From Bdellovibrionales bacterium (GTDB taxonomy: Bacteria; Bdellovibrionota; Bdellovibrionia; Bdellovibrionales; JAGQZY01): 64,000 nucleotides of DNA. Every line of letters begins with the position of its first letter. The first letter of the stretch is position 1. The stretch spans positions 1 to 64,000 of the forward strand of contig JAIEOS010000002.1 of the NCBI GenBank assembly GCA_019750295.1, in the 5' to 3' direction. The translations under genes and the position numbers were made by a program. This document shows positions 17,540 to 25,962 of this stretch, in pieces. The notes beneath the pieces are model-generated. The model was not told the origin of the DNA and ran no database searches. It saw nothing but the letters and a program-made list of their open reading frames with translations.

Positions 17540-18514
17540 ATGAGTCAGATTATTTCACCCACTCGCTTTGATTTGGCCGGTGGGACCGTCGATATGTGGC
17601 CACTCTGGGCGATGATGGGTGGTGGGGTGACGATCAATGTCTCCATTGATATTCAGACCTACAGTACGTTGGAAGTTCTAAAAACTTCACAGATCCATAT
17701 TGAATCGCCAGACCTCAATAAGAGTTGGACGTTTCAAAATCTCGATGAACTTTTATCGAGCGAAGATCCTCACCTGTTGTTTTATCAGGCGCATCTCATG
17801 TTTTGGAAGCCTCGTTATGGCTTTCGCCTCAAAACCAAGTCCGAAAGCCCTGTGGGTGGAGGTCTCGGCGGAAGCTCGAGTTTGTCCGTTTCCGTTTTTA
17901 AATCTTTTATGGCGCAAGAGCAGAAGAAGTACTCGGATCTCGAAATCGTCACCCACTGTTCGAATATTGAAGCCTTTATTCTTAAAACTCCGACGGGAAC
18001 TCAAGATTATTTTCCTGCCGTGACCGCGGGCTTACACATTATTGACTATGCATTGACGGGCGTCCAATCGACCGTGCTTCAGACTCATCAGTCGCACTTT
18101 AATGATCACTGCATGTTGGTGTATACCGGAAAAAGCCATCATTCCGGGATCAATAATTGGCAGGTTCTTAAAAAATTTATCGATGGAGATAAAATCACTA
18201 TTCGCGCTCTCGAGGCTATTCGAGAGATCGGGCACGAGATGAAAACATTGTGTCTCGATTCCGCTTGGGGAAAGATCCCGGCTCTCTTCGATCGAGAATT
18301 CAAAGCCCGACTGCATTTGGCGGAATCGTTCATGTCCCCGGAGATTGAAAAGTTGAAGTCCCTCTCGGAGAAACACGGAGCTTTAGGTTTTAAGATCTGT
18401 GGGGCTGGAGGCGGTGGATGCGTGGTGATATGGTGTGACCCTAAAATTCGAAATCACATGGAAGAAATGGTTACCCAAAATGGCTTTCAGGTATTAAAAG
18501 CCAAAGCCGTATGA
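17540..18514 (+). CDS. GHMP-family sugar kinase
   Basis: A 324-residue kinase with the three GHMP motifs: SPTRFDLAGGTVD (6-18), the phosphate-binding loop PVGGGLGGSSS (about 104-114) and the C-terminal GFKICGAGGGGCV. Overall it resembles heptose-7-phosphate kinases (HddA group), so an ATP-dependent sugar kinase for glycan precursors is likely; the substrate is not certain. GAGG precedes the ATG. It overlaps the next gene by four bases. Confidence 0.82.
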   Translation: MSQIISPTRFDLAGGTVDMWPLWAMMGGGVTINVSIDIQTYSTLEVLKTSQIHIESPDLNKSWTFQNLDELLSSEDPHLLFYQAHLMFWKPRYGFRLKTKSESPVGGGLGGSSSLSVSVFKSFMAQEQKKYSDLEIVTHCSNIEAFILKTPTGTQDYFPAVTAGLHIIDYALTGVQSTVLQTHQSHFNDHCMLVYTGKSHHSGINNWQVLKKFIDGDKITIRALEAIREIGHEMKTLCLDSAWGKIPALFDREFKARLHLAESFMSPEIEKLKSLSEKHGALGFKICGAGGGGCVVIWCDPKIRNHMEEMVTQNGFQVLKAKAV

Positions 18515-19350
18515 AACCCAAAAAGATCCCCTTTCATCGTTTTATTGGAATATCTCTCGCCGGAGGGAAGACGTCGAAAACGCAAATGGCGATCATCGAC
18601 TTTTATCCGCTGGAGAAGAAAGCCTTTCTCACGCACACGTTTCGTGACATTGGCGAGGAGCACGATGTTTCCGCAGACACGCATCTTGTGAATTTGATCA
18701 ATGCCCACAAAGGGAATTTGGAATCCATAGCGGTGGACGCTCCCTTGTCGGATCCTCCGGGCCTGAAGTCGCCGACCAATTGCCCCGGAGTTGAAAAGAG
18801 CGAGAACAAAGCCATCCGTTGGATGTGGGACTTGCATAAAAAAAATCACAAAGAGAAGAGACCCAATAAGATTTTTACTCCTTACACCGAGAGGTGCGTG
18901 GAGCAGTATCTTAGCTCGGAGGTTGATCCCTACTTTCCGATGGATCACGCTCTCGGAAGTAATCGAGCGCCGCTCTGGGCAAGGGTGGGTTACCTTAAAA
19001 AGCGATTAAATAAATTGAAATGGATCGAAGTTTTCCCTCGATTAAACATTTGGCGTATCGGTCGAGCCTTGAAAGTGAATAAAACTCCGCTCCAGTTTTA
19101 TAAAAACGCGGTGGAGGGAGCGGACCATCGAGCCGTGATTCTCAATCGTTTTATGGATGAAGAGTGGCTGTTTATCTACGCCCAAGACGCCAAAAATATG
19201 GTTAAGGACGCCTCTCTTTTTGATGCCGTCTTCGCTGCTTTTACTGGTTACCTTCACTTTAAAAAACAGTGCGAAACTCCTCCCAAAAACTTCCCCAAAG
19301 GCGAAGGCTGGATTCAATTTCCCACAGAAAACTTCACCCAGGCCCTGTAA
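18511..19350 (+). CDS. DUF429-like protein (predicted RNase H-fold)
   Basis: A 279-residue protein. Features matching DUF429 are the N-terminal strand GISLAGGKTSKTQMAII, the central IAVDAPLSDPPG, the TERCVEQ helix, EVFPRLNIW and the final SLFDAVFAAFTGYL helix. DUF429 proteins are predicted RNase H-like nucleases or nucleotide-sugar-related enzymes; none of this is proven. It is translationally coupled to the GHMP kinase (ATGA). Its last codon and stop lie inside inverted repeat B. Confidence 0.65.
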   Translation: MKPKKIPFHRFIGISLAGGKTSKTQMAIIDFYPLEKKAFLTHTFRDIGEEHDVSADTHLVNLINAHKGNLESIAVDAPLSDPPGLKSPTNCPGVEKSENKAIRWMWDLHKKNHKEKRPNKIFTPYTERCVEQYLSSEVDPYFPMDHALGSNRAPLWARVGYLKKRLNKLKWIEVFPRLNIWRIGRALKVNKTPLQFYKNAVEGADHRAVILNRFMDEEWLFIYAQDAKNMVKDASLFDAVFAAFTGYLHFKKQCETPPKNFPKGEGWIQFPTENFTQAL

Positions 19351-19447
19351 AAGGTACGCCGTTCAATTCCCAGACGCAAAAGGTCTAAAACCAGGTGCTG
19401 GTTTGAGACCTTTTGCGTCTGGGAATTCAGCCTTGGGCCTTTTACAG
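19345..19447. repeat. long inverted repeat B, reaching into the upstream stop codon
   Basis: The inner arms 19365-19394 and 19398-19427 match at 29 of 30 bases around a three-base loop (GTG). Outer arms 19345-19354 and 19438-19447 match perfectly (CTGTAAAAGG/CCTTTTACAG), separated from the inner stem by ten unpaired bases on each side. The outer left arm includes the TAA stop of the DUF429 gene. No U-tract follows. It contains the word GGTACGCCG also seen in repeat A. Confidence 0.93.
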
Positions 19448-19515
19448 TTTCAATTCGTTTTCATTGGGGGGAACAGTTACTCATTTTTGAAGGCGTGTGA
19501 TAGCTATATCCCCCT

Positions 19516-19764
19516 ATGAGCACCTTCGCCCAGCGATCTTTATGGAGCCTGCCCAAGGGAACCACAGGGATTGTTAAATTTATCAGCCAGGATTTGGAGT
19601 CGTCCTATCGACAGAGACTTCTCGATTTTGGAATTTCTCCCGGAGCGGAAATCTTCTGCCTTCGTCAATCCGTTTGGGGTGGTCCACGCGTGTACCAAAT
19701 TGGCGATCTGGCCATTTCTTTCGAAAAGAAAATTGCAGAAATGATTCTTTTGGAGGCTCAATGA
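19516..19764 (+). CDS. feoA: ferrous iron transport protein A
   Basis: An 82-residue SH3-like FeoA domain (LPKGTTGIVKFI, RLLDFGISPGAEIF, AISFEKKIAEMI), the small partner that supports FeoB-mediated Fe(II) uptake. It overlaps feoB by four bases. There is no purine-rich ribosome-binding site; the bases before the ATG are CCCCCT, and a GGGGGG run about 45 bases upstream could pair with them. Confidence 0.9.
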   Translation: MSTFAQRSLWSLPKGTTGIVKFISQDLESSYRQRLLDFGISPGAEIFCLRQSVWGGPRVYQIGDLAISFEKKIAEMILLEAQ

Positions 19765-21578
19765 GCCAAATCCTTTTGATTGGAAAACCGAATTCAGGGA
19801 AGACACTGCTTTTTAATCGACTCACCAACTCCAACAATCGCGCGGCTAATTTTCCGGGAGCCACCGTAGAGATTAAGCGGGGCGTTTGGAACAACTACTC
19901 ACTGACCGATTTTCCGGGAACTTACTCTTTGACTCCATTGACGAGTGACGAAGAGCTGGCCATCACCCAATTTAAAAAAGCCGTGGAGGGGAGCGAAGCT
20001 CAGGTTGTCATCTGCGTATTGGATGCCACTCGACTGGAAGTGAGTCTTAACTTTGCACTGCGAGTGATGGACTATCTCAGTGATAAGTCGGCGGCGCTCG
20101 TCTTTGCCGTCAACATGATGGATGATCTTGAGTCCAATGGGTTAAAGATGGACTTGTACGGACTCTCGGCAAGCTTAGGTGTGCCGATGGTGGGAGTTTC
20201 GGCGCGTTTACAGAAAGGCTTTCCAGAATTGCTCGCTGTCGTTGAGAAAGCTATGTGCGAGACAGCGGTGTCTGATAAAAAACCGATTCGGTCGTACAAC
20301 GAAAAGGACATTGCGGGAACAGCAAAGCGGCTGACGCAAAGTTTTGGTCCCAAAGGTGACGTGTTGATCAAAAGGATGAATCGACTGGATCAGATCTTTT
20401 TATCGTCGTTCTGGGGTGGAGTTTTGTTTTTAATCATCATGCTTTTGGTTTTTCAGTCGGTGTTTGCGTGGTCGGTGCCGATGATGGATGCCGTCGAGGG
20501 AGTGATTGGATTTCTTGGTGAGCAGGTGAGCGGTCTTTTGCCCGACGGTGTGATTAAGGATTTTATTAACGATGCTATTTTTGGGGGCCTTGGAGCTTTT
20601 TTAGTCTTTGTTCCACAGATTTTTGTTCTCACATTCATCATTGGTCTCCTTGAGGATTCGGGATATCTGGCTCGCGTGGCTATCATTTGTCATCGGCCGC
20701 TGCAGTTTTTTGGACTTTCGGGAAAAAGTTTTATTCCCTATCTTTCGGGCCATGCGTGCGCGATCCCGGCGATTTATGCGACACGAATTATTGAATCTCC
20801 CCGGCGCCGATGGATTACGTTAATTACATTACCACTGATCGCATGTTCGGCGCGTTTACCGGTTTACGCGCTTTTTATCACGGCACTCATCCCGGCGGTT
20901 TTTGTTTTTGGAGGATTGATTTCCCTCCAAGGACTTACTTTTTTCTTCCTTTTTATCTTGGGTTACATCGTGGCTCTTTTAGTGAGTGCCTTAAGCGCTC
21001 GCTTTCTCTTCAAGAACAAGTCGGATGCGCCATTCATTATTGAGCTTCCCCAATACCGTTGGCCAGTGCTTTCCCCGTTACTGTTGCGATCACTAAGAAC
21101 GGTATGGCGTTTTTCGAGAGATGCCGGTCCTGTGATTTTTATGGTTTCTGTTGTCGTTTGGTTTTTTTCTTATTTCCCGAACGGCAGCGGGCATTTGGAC
21201 TCCTCCTGGCTCGCGCAGCTCGGTCACTGGATTGAACCTCTCGTGGCGCCCCTCGGTTTAGATTGGAAGTATGCGGTAGCGATTTTAGCGTCGTTTCTCG
21301 CGCGCGAAGTTTTTGTAGGAACCCTGGGGACTTTTTATGGCATCGAAAAGGCGGAGGATAGCGTCTCGAGTTTATCTGAGAGTATCAAGCAAGATGGTGT
21401 CACTTTGGCATCGGGCATGGCACTCTTGGTCTTTTACGTCGTAGCACTGCAATGCGTTTCCACGTTAGCGACGCTTCGTCGGGAGACGGGAAGTTGGAAA
21501 ATGCCGTCCCTTTTATTTATCGGTTACACTGTGCTCGCGTATATTCTCGCTCTCATCACGTACCAAATCTTAAATTAA
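19761..21578 (+). CDS. feoB: ferrous iron transporter FeoB
   Basis: A 605-residue Fe(II) permease. The G-domain has G1 LIGKPNSGKT (6-15), G3 DFPGTYSL and G4 NMMD. The membrane part has two Gate motifs (FLVFVPQIFVLTFIIGLLEDSG-type region and the Nucleoside-recognition core with CAIPAIYATR). It is shorter than E. coli FeoB (773 residues). The ATG at 19761 follows GGAGG and overlaps the feoA stop; a longer in-frame reading upstream lies over feoA and is rejected. No feoC is seen. Confidence 0.94.
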   Translation: MSQILLIGKPNSGKTLLFNRLTNSNNRAANFPGATVEIKRGVWNNYSLTDFPGTYSLTPLTSDEELAITQFKKAVEGSEAQVVICVLDATRLEVSLNFALRVMDYLSDKSAALVFAVNMMDDLESNGLKMDLYGLSASLGVPMVGVSARLQKGFPELLAVVEKAMCETAVSDKKPIRSYNEKDIAGTAKRLTQSFGPKGDVLIKRMNRLDQIFLSSFWGGVLFLIIMLLVFQSVFAWSVPMMDAVEGVIGFLGEQVSGLLPDGVIKDFINDAIFGGLGAFLVFVPQIFVLTFIIGLLEDSGYLARVAIICHRPLQFFGLSGKSFIPYLSGHACAIPAIYATRIIESPRRRWITLITLPLIACSARLPVYALFITALIPAVFVFGGLISLQGLTFFFLFILGYIVALLVSALSARFLFKNKSDAPFIIELPQYRWPVLSPLLLRSLRTVWRFSRDAGPVIFMVSVVVWFFSYFPNGSGHLDSSWLAQLGHWIEPLVAPLGLDWKYAVAILASFLAREVFVGTLGTFYGIEKAEDSVSSLSESIKQDGVTLASGMALLVFYVVALQCVSTLATLRRETGSWKMPSLLFIGYTVLAYILALITYQILN

Positions 21579-21667
21579 ATGAAATTATAACCAGTCTAGT
21601 CGAGGGGCTGTTCAGTAGGGCTCAGTGAGATCCTAGGACTCCGTTTTTGAGACACATTTCAACAGAA

Positions 21668-21696
21668 TTGCGAGTGGAATCCAACCGTGGCATAAT
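21668..21696 (+). promoter_or_regulatory. predicted promoter of the desaturase gene
   Basis: TTGCGA (21668-21673) and CATAAT (21691-21696) are 17 bases apart, a reasonable vegetative promoter placed 30 bases before the desaturase start. The rest of the 148-base gap after feoB shows nothing definite. Confidence 0.5.
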
Positions 21697-21726
21697 AGAG
21701 GTTCATATACAAATATGGGAGGGGAA

Positions 21727-22869
21727 ATGAATTCCTCAGTTTTTCAATCACTCAGCCATTCAATCAAAAAACTAGATTGGGTTTCGACACTGTTCCTGAC
21801 GTTGACCCCCATCGCCACGGTCGGTTTCGGTATTTATTACTTTAGAACAGAAACCTTTAATCCCTGGTTTATACTTCTCTTTACGTTTTTTTACTACGCG
21901 ACGGGAATGTCCATCACCGGCGGATACCATCGCTTGTTTGCGCACAAGAGCTACGAGGCCAACACCGCGGTCAAAATGTTTTATCTCCTTTTTGGAGGAG
22001 CCGCTTTTCAAAACTCTGTTAAAAAGTGGGCTAGCGATCATCGCATTCATCACCGTTATGTCGATACCAATGATGATCCTTACTCGATCAATAAAGGATT
22101 CTGGTACGCGCATCTCTTTTGGATGTTTTTGAAGGAGGAAGATCAGTCGAAGGAAGGGTTACGTAAAACCTACTCCAGAGATTTAGACAAAGATCCTCTG
22201 ATTGCTTGGCAGCACAAATACTACGTGCCCCTCGCCATCGGGATGGGTTTTGTTCTACCGGCTTTGATCGGAGCCGCCATGGGCTCTTGGGTGGGTGGAC
22301 TTTTCTTTGGTGGACTTTTGCGAATGGTGATCGTGCATCACTTCACTTTCTTTATTAACTCTCTTTGCCACTTCTGGGGATTTCAACCTTATACCGATAC
22401 GAATACGGCTCGTGATAATGGTTTGCTCGCGGTTTTTACCTACGGCGAGGGTTACCATAACTTTCACCACTTGTTTCACGCCGATTATCGTAATGGAATT
22501 CGTTGGTATCACTTTGATCCCACCAAGTGGATGATCAAGGCTTTTGCTCTGTTGACGCTTGCGAAGAATCTAAAGAAAGTTCCCGACTACGAAATCTTTC
22601 GCGCCAAAATGATTATGAAAGAAAAGCGTTTAGCGGCAAAGGCACAAAACCATCTCACGTTTGTCGAATCGACTTTGGCGCATTTTAAAGTCAAAGCCGA
22701 CGAGGCTCATCTGCGTCTCGACAAACTCCGAGCCGAATACCAACAGTTGCGCGAGAGCTTCGATAACTCTTACGCCGAAAAATTAGCGAACATCAAAAAA
22801 GAGATGGCTCTCGCTAAACGCGAGTTTAATTACTGCTGCCAGCAGTGGCGCTTGTGTTTGAGTTATTAG
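21727..22869 (+). CDS. membrane fatty acid (acyl-CoA/delta-9 type) desaturase
   Basis: A 380-residue di-iron membrane desaturase that introduces a double bond into fatty acyl chains. All three His boxes are present: HRLFAH (68-73), HRIHH (105-109) and HNFHH (244-248), separated by paired membrane helices. Residues ~295-380 add a charged, coiled-coil-like extension ending QQWRLCLSY, which is not part of the core enzyme. The ATG at 21727 is chosen because GGGAGGGG lies just before it; an upstream in-frame ATG would contain that site. Confidence 0.92.
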   Translation: MNSSVFQSLSHSIKKLDWVSTLFLTLTPIATVGFGIYYFRTETFNPWFILLFTFFYYATGMSITGGYHRLFAHKSYEANTAVKMFYLLFGGAAFQNSVKKWASDHRIHHRYVDTNDDPYSINKGFWYAHLFWMFLKEEDQSKEGLRKTYSRDLDKDPLIAWQHKYYVPLAIGMGFVLPALIGAAMGSWVGGLFFGGLLRMVIVHHFTFFINSLCHFWGFQPYTDTNTARDNGLLAVFTYGEGYHNFHHLFHADYRNGIRWYHFDPTKWMIKAFALLTLAKNLKKVPDYEIFRAKMIMKEKRLAAKAQNHLTFVESTLAHFKVKADEAHLRLDKLRAEYQQLRESFDNSYAEKLANIKKEMALAKREFNYCCQQWRLCLSY

Positions 22870-22895
22870 TTTACTCTTGAATAGCTTTCAACGAG

Positions 22896-23813
22896 TTACC
22901 AATTCGGGGTGAGATGAACAACCTTCACCCCGTGCTCTGCGTACTTTTCGTACATGTCCTCGGTGAGTTTTCCGGGGCCTGCCACCGCTAGAATAATCTG
23001 AATGTTGGAATTACTTTGGGTGATTTGTCGAAGTAATTTCATCTTGCGGAGAACGTCGGAGCCCGAAGCTTTATTGTAGTCTTTATTTCTTCCTAGATAT
23101 TTGACTTCAATCAGATAGATTTTATTGTCGGGTCGAATCGAAAGCACATCCATCCGGCGAGTTTTAAGATGAGTCAAGTCAGCCTCACTTAAAAGGTGGC
23201 CATTACTTTCCACCTCTCGGTCCCAGTTGGGAACGATGTCTTCCATATGTTGTTCCATTGAACGTTGATAACCAAATTTAATCGCCGCGAGCATCTCCGC
23301 CATGATCGTGGTGGGGCTCACCATGGTGCTTACGACCATGTCACTCAGTTTTTGAAAGTCGTCACTGCGAGGATCAAGAAGAGCTCTCATTTTTACCTTA
23401 TGTATGTCTAATGTTTGATGCTCTTGAAAGTATTCGATTCGGGATCGACTCACTTTAACGGTTTTCGTAATCTGTTGCAGATAACCTTCGAGGAATTCTC
23501 GCGGGACATTCGAAAAGCGGTAGTTCAAGATCTGTTGCAGCTGATACTGATGGGTTTGAGCGACAAATTTCAGGAATTGCGCTACCGATAAATCTTGATG
23601 CTCACGAAAGATTTCAAAACGGTCGGTTTTGAGAATCTTCATGACCGAGACTAAAAATTGAAAGTCCCTTTGGACTTGAGAACTCGTGCTGCTTTGATAG
23701 ACCAGTGGGTCCGATTTTTTAAGAAAAATATCCGTGCAGATGCGCGCCGAAGCCGAGACGGGCAAAGCGATTGAGACGAGTGCAACCCCAAAAATAAATA
23801 GTCTTCTCACCAT
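22896..23813 (-). CDS. exported protein with PD-(D/E)xK nuclease-like C-terminus
   Basis: A 305-residue protein. Residues 1-24 are a signal peptide (ending PVSASA). The middle is helical. Near the C-terminus, RRMDVLSIRP (Asp222) and KIYLIEVKYLG (Glu236-x-Lys238) form the D...ExK pattern of PD-(D/E)xK nucleases in the usual strand-turn-strand spacing, followed by a helix and the strand IQIILAVAGP. I infer a secreted or periplasmic DNA/RNA-cleaving enzyme, or a degenerate relative. GGGGAGG precedes the ATG. The 180 bases upstream hold no clear feature. Confidence 0.7.
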   Translation of the reverse strand: MVRRLFIFGVALVSIALPVSASARICTDIFLKKSDPLVYQSSTSSQVQRDFQFLVSVMKILKTDRFEIFREHQDLSVAQFLKFVAQTHQYQLQQILNYRFSNVPREFLEGYLQQITKTVKVSRSRIEYFQEHQTLDIHKVKMRALLDPRSDDFQKLSDMVVSTMVSPTTIMAEMLAAIKFGYQRSMEQHMEDIVPNWDREVESNGHLLSEADLTHLKTRRMDVLSIRPDNKIYLIEVKYLGRNKDYNKASGSDVLRKMKLLRQITQSNSNIQIILAVAGPGKLTEDMYEKYAEHGVKVVHLTPNW

Positions 23814-23993
23814 AAAAGGCCTCCCCAGATAGCCAGTTTATTTTCCCTTTTTTGAAGACACCGCGACGGTACCTTTGACCCTTAAAAAAGGACATCTGTT
23901 CTCAAGGAGTTTGTAAGAAATTCTCAAAACTTAACAGAAACTAGGAAGAGAATGCCTAGAGGTGTTCAGAGTTGCTGAATTAATAGGTTTTTC

Positions 23994-25097
23994 TTAGGCG
24001 TGAATGGGTTTAAATAAGCCCGAAATGTCCTGCTGTTTGTAAGGTAAGGATTCCGTGGTGTTCACCCATGTTTCTGGAGTCTCCATGCAGAGGAAAATTT
24101 TCCAAGCCGGGTCTTGGGCTTTAAACGTATCGATAATAAAACGAAACATGTCTTCGCGGAGGCGTTGATCGTAGCGCATTTTTCCACCCGCACTTTTAAA
24201 GACTTCCGCTCGATTGACCATGCTGTCCATTCCAAAACGCTCGCGCATAAAGTCCTTCTGCTCCGGCTGAAAGCGAAGGGCTCCCAAAGAAATATAGGGA
24301 AGATCTTTGGGATGAAATCGTCGCGTGATCTCCATCACGAGGTCCGAATAGTTTTGCTTCCAGTCCTCATGCCATATCACCGGATCCATATGGAAAGCGA
24401 TGTTAAAGCCTTTACTTAAGCATTTCTCGGCCGCAGTCAGGCGTTCTTCAAGACTTGCCGTCAGATATTCTTCGGCGCTGATCACTGGCTGAGGATTGAT
24501 GGACCAACTGGCAATGACGTTATTTCCGTGCTCGCAGTCGAGAAACTGATCCACAAAATCAGACTTAGTTTTAAATTCGAGGCGCCACTTGGGTTTGTTC
24601 TTAAAAAACTCAATCAGCTTTCGAGAGTATAAAGTGAGTGGGTCAAGGCTTAAACTATCAATGACCTCTCCCGTGCCCACGCGAACCGCGTCGTGCTGAT
24701 TGTTCTGGTAGATGTCCTCGAGCTCCGCCAAGGCCTGATCCAAGTTGGAGTAAATGATCGAGTAGGGGGTATTAATGAATGATTGCAGGTAGCAGTAGGA
24801 ACAGTCCATGTTGCACTGAAGACCCAGATTGAGAACAAAGTAGTTACAGCAGGCGAGGCCTTTTTTGGCGCCCGGGCATCGTTTAAAAAAATGCCCCTGA
24901 TGTCGAGTGATAAATAAATTCTTCTTACTGCGTTCGAAGCTCTCGACGGAGAGCTCCCCTCGGTCGGGTAAGGAGGGACGGTCTGCCACCACTTGGATTT
25001 TTTCGCGGGGAAACATTTGGTAAGCCCGCTGGGCCACCTCGCTCTCGATGCTGTCTTTATGGATAAACACGTTTTCGAAACGCTCTAGGCTTTTCAT
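23994..25097 (-). CDS. spore photoproduct lyase-like radical SAM protein
   Basis: A 367-residue radical SAM enzyme. The [4Fe-4S] motif CNMDCSYC (Cys95, 99, 102) sits in LNLGLQCNMDCSYCYLQSF, the context of the SPL family, and later blocks (LEFKTKSDFVDQFL, WSINPQPVISAEE, GFNIAFHMDPVI) agree with it. True SPL repairs thymine spore photoproduct using a Cys near residue 141. Here the corresponding region reads RVGTGEVIDSLSLD without Cys, so the activity is probably different. It is coupled by a four-base overlap to the preceding gene. Confidence 0.82.
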   Translation of the reverse strand: MKSLERFENVFIHKDSIESEVAQRAYQMFPREKIQVVADRPSLPDRGELSVESFERSKKNLFITRHQGHFFKRCPGAKKGLACCNYFVLNLGLQCNMDCSYCYLQSFINTPYSIIYSNLDQALAELEDIYQNNQHDAVRVGTGEVIDSLSLDPLTLYSRKLIEFFKNKPKWRLEFKTKSDFVDQFLDCEHGNNVIASWSINPQPVISAEEYLTASLEERLTAAEKCLSKGFNIAFHMDPVIWHEDWKQNYSDLVMEITRRFHPKDLPYISLGALRFQPEQKDFMRERFGMDSMVNRAEVFKSAGGKMRYDQRLREDMFRFIIDTFKAQDPAWKIFLCMETPETWVNTTESLPYKQQDISGLFKPIHA

Positions 25098-25891
25098 AAA
25101 GGCGTCTCCTTTTGAGAGATTTCCTCGAGAGCTTTAATCTTATTTTTTAAATCTTCAGGCGACTGCACCAAAAACTTCACCTCAAGTCCGCTGCGATCTC
25201 CGATTCGCGTCCAGCGTTTTGAAAACGACTTCGTCCACGGCAAAGACATCAGTCGTTCTTCGATAGATCTGTCCAGAGTCTCCGTCTGCGGGTAACGAAT
25301 TTTACGCAGTCGTGCGATCCATTCTTCAACCATCTCTTCTGGAAGAGAGAATAGATCCGAGATCGGCGTTTTCATCAAATGCAATTCCACCGCAAGCTCT
25401 AAGAGCTGGGCCCCCTGATTTCGCGACAGGGATTTGCGGGTGAAGTGTTCTAAAAAAGGTATAAACGATGATTGTTCTTTAAGACTCAACAACGGCGAGA
25501 TCTCTCGTGGGGAAATCTCATGCTCTTGCATCCAATTCTGGAAATGCGGAGGCAGGGTGAGGGCCAGTTCTACGGTCTTTTCCATGCGAGTATTCCAATT
25601 GTAGGAATAGGCTCTAAAGATCTGATCCCAGGCCAGTTGATTTGCGAGTCCTGCGGACCGGCTGCAGGAGAACAATCGCGAGAGTTCCATGAAAGTTAAA
25701 TGAGGATATATTTGCTTGAGGGCCTCGGGGAAATCTTTATGGCTAATGTCTTGTGACAATAAATCCACAGGGGCGCTTTTGGAACCCGTCTCAAAGTGAT
25801 TGAGTGCCCACGATCTCCACACGAAGACAGGGAAGATCTCCGGGGTGCTTTGCGAGGGTTTAAAGTCGAGGCCGAAATTGACATTGATCAT
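25094..25891 (-). CDS. hypothetical partner of the SPL-like protein
   Basis: A 265-residue soluble, largely helical protein with no family I recognise. It is the first gene of a two-gene minus-strand operon and its stop overlaps the start of the SPL-like radical SAM gene, which suggests a shared task. A stretch SRNQGAQLLELAVELHLMKTPI (split helix-turn-helix-like pattern) could bind nucleic acid, but this is only an impression. Confidence 0.65.
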   Translation of the reverse strand: MINVNFGLDFKPSQSTPEIFPVFVWRSWALNHFETGSKSAPVDLLSQDISHKDFPEALKQIYPHLTFMELSRLFSCSRSAGLANQLAWDQIFRAYSYNWNTRMEKTVELALTLPPHFQNWMQEHEISPREISPLLSLKEQSSFIPFLEHFTRKSLSRNQGAQLLELAVELHLMKTPISDLFSLPEEMVEEWIARLRKIRYPQTETLDRSIEERLMSLPWTKSFSKRWTRIGDRSGLEVKFLVQSPEDLKNKIKALEEISQKETPL

Positions 25892-25962
25892 TTGGACATT
25901 TTCACTAACACGGACTGTTTTTTAAGTCCAATTGCATATATACTAGGACGCGAGGAGTGGGT

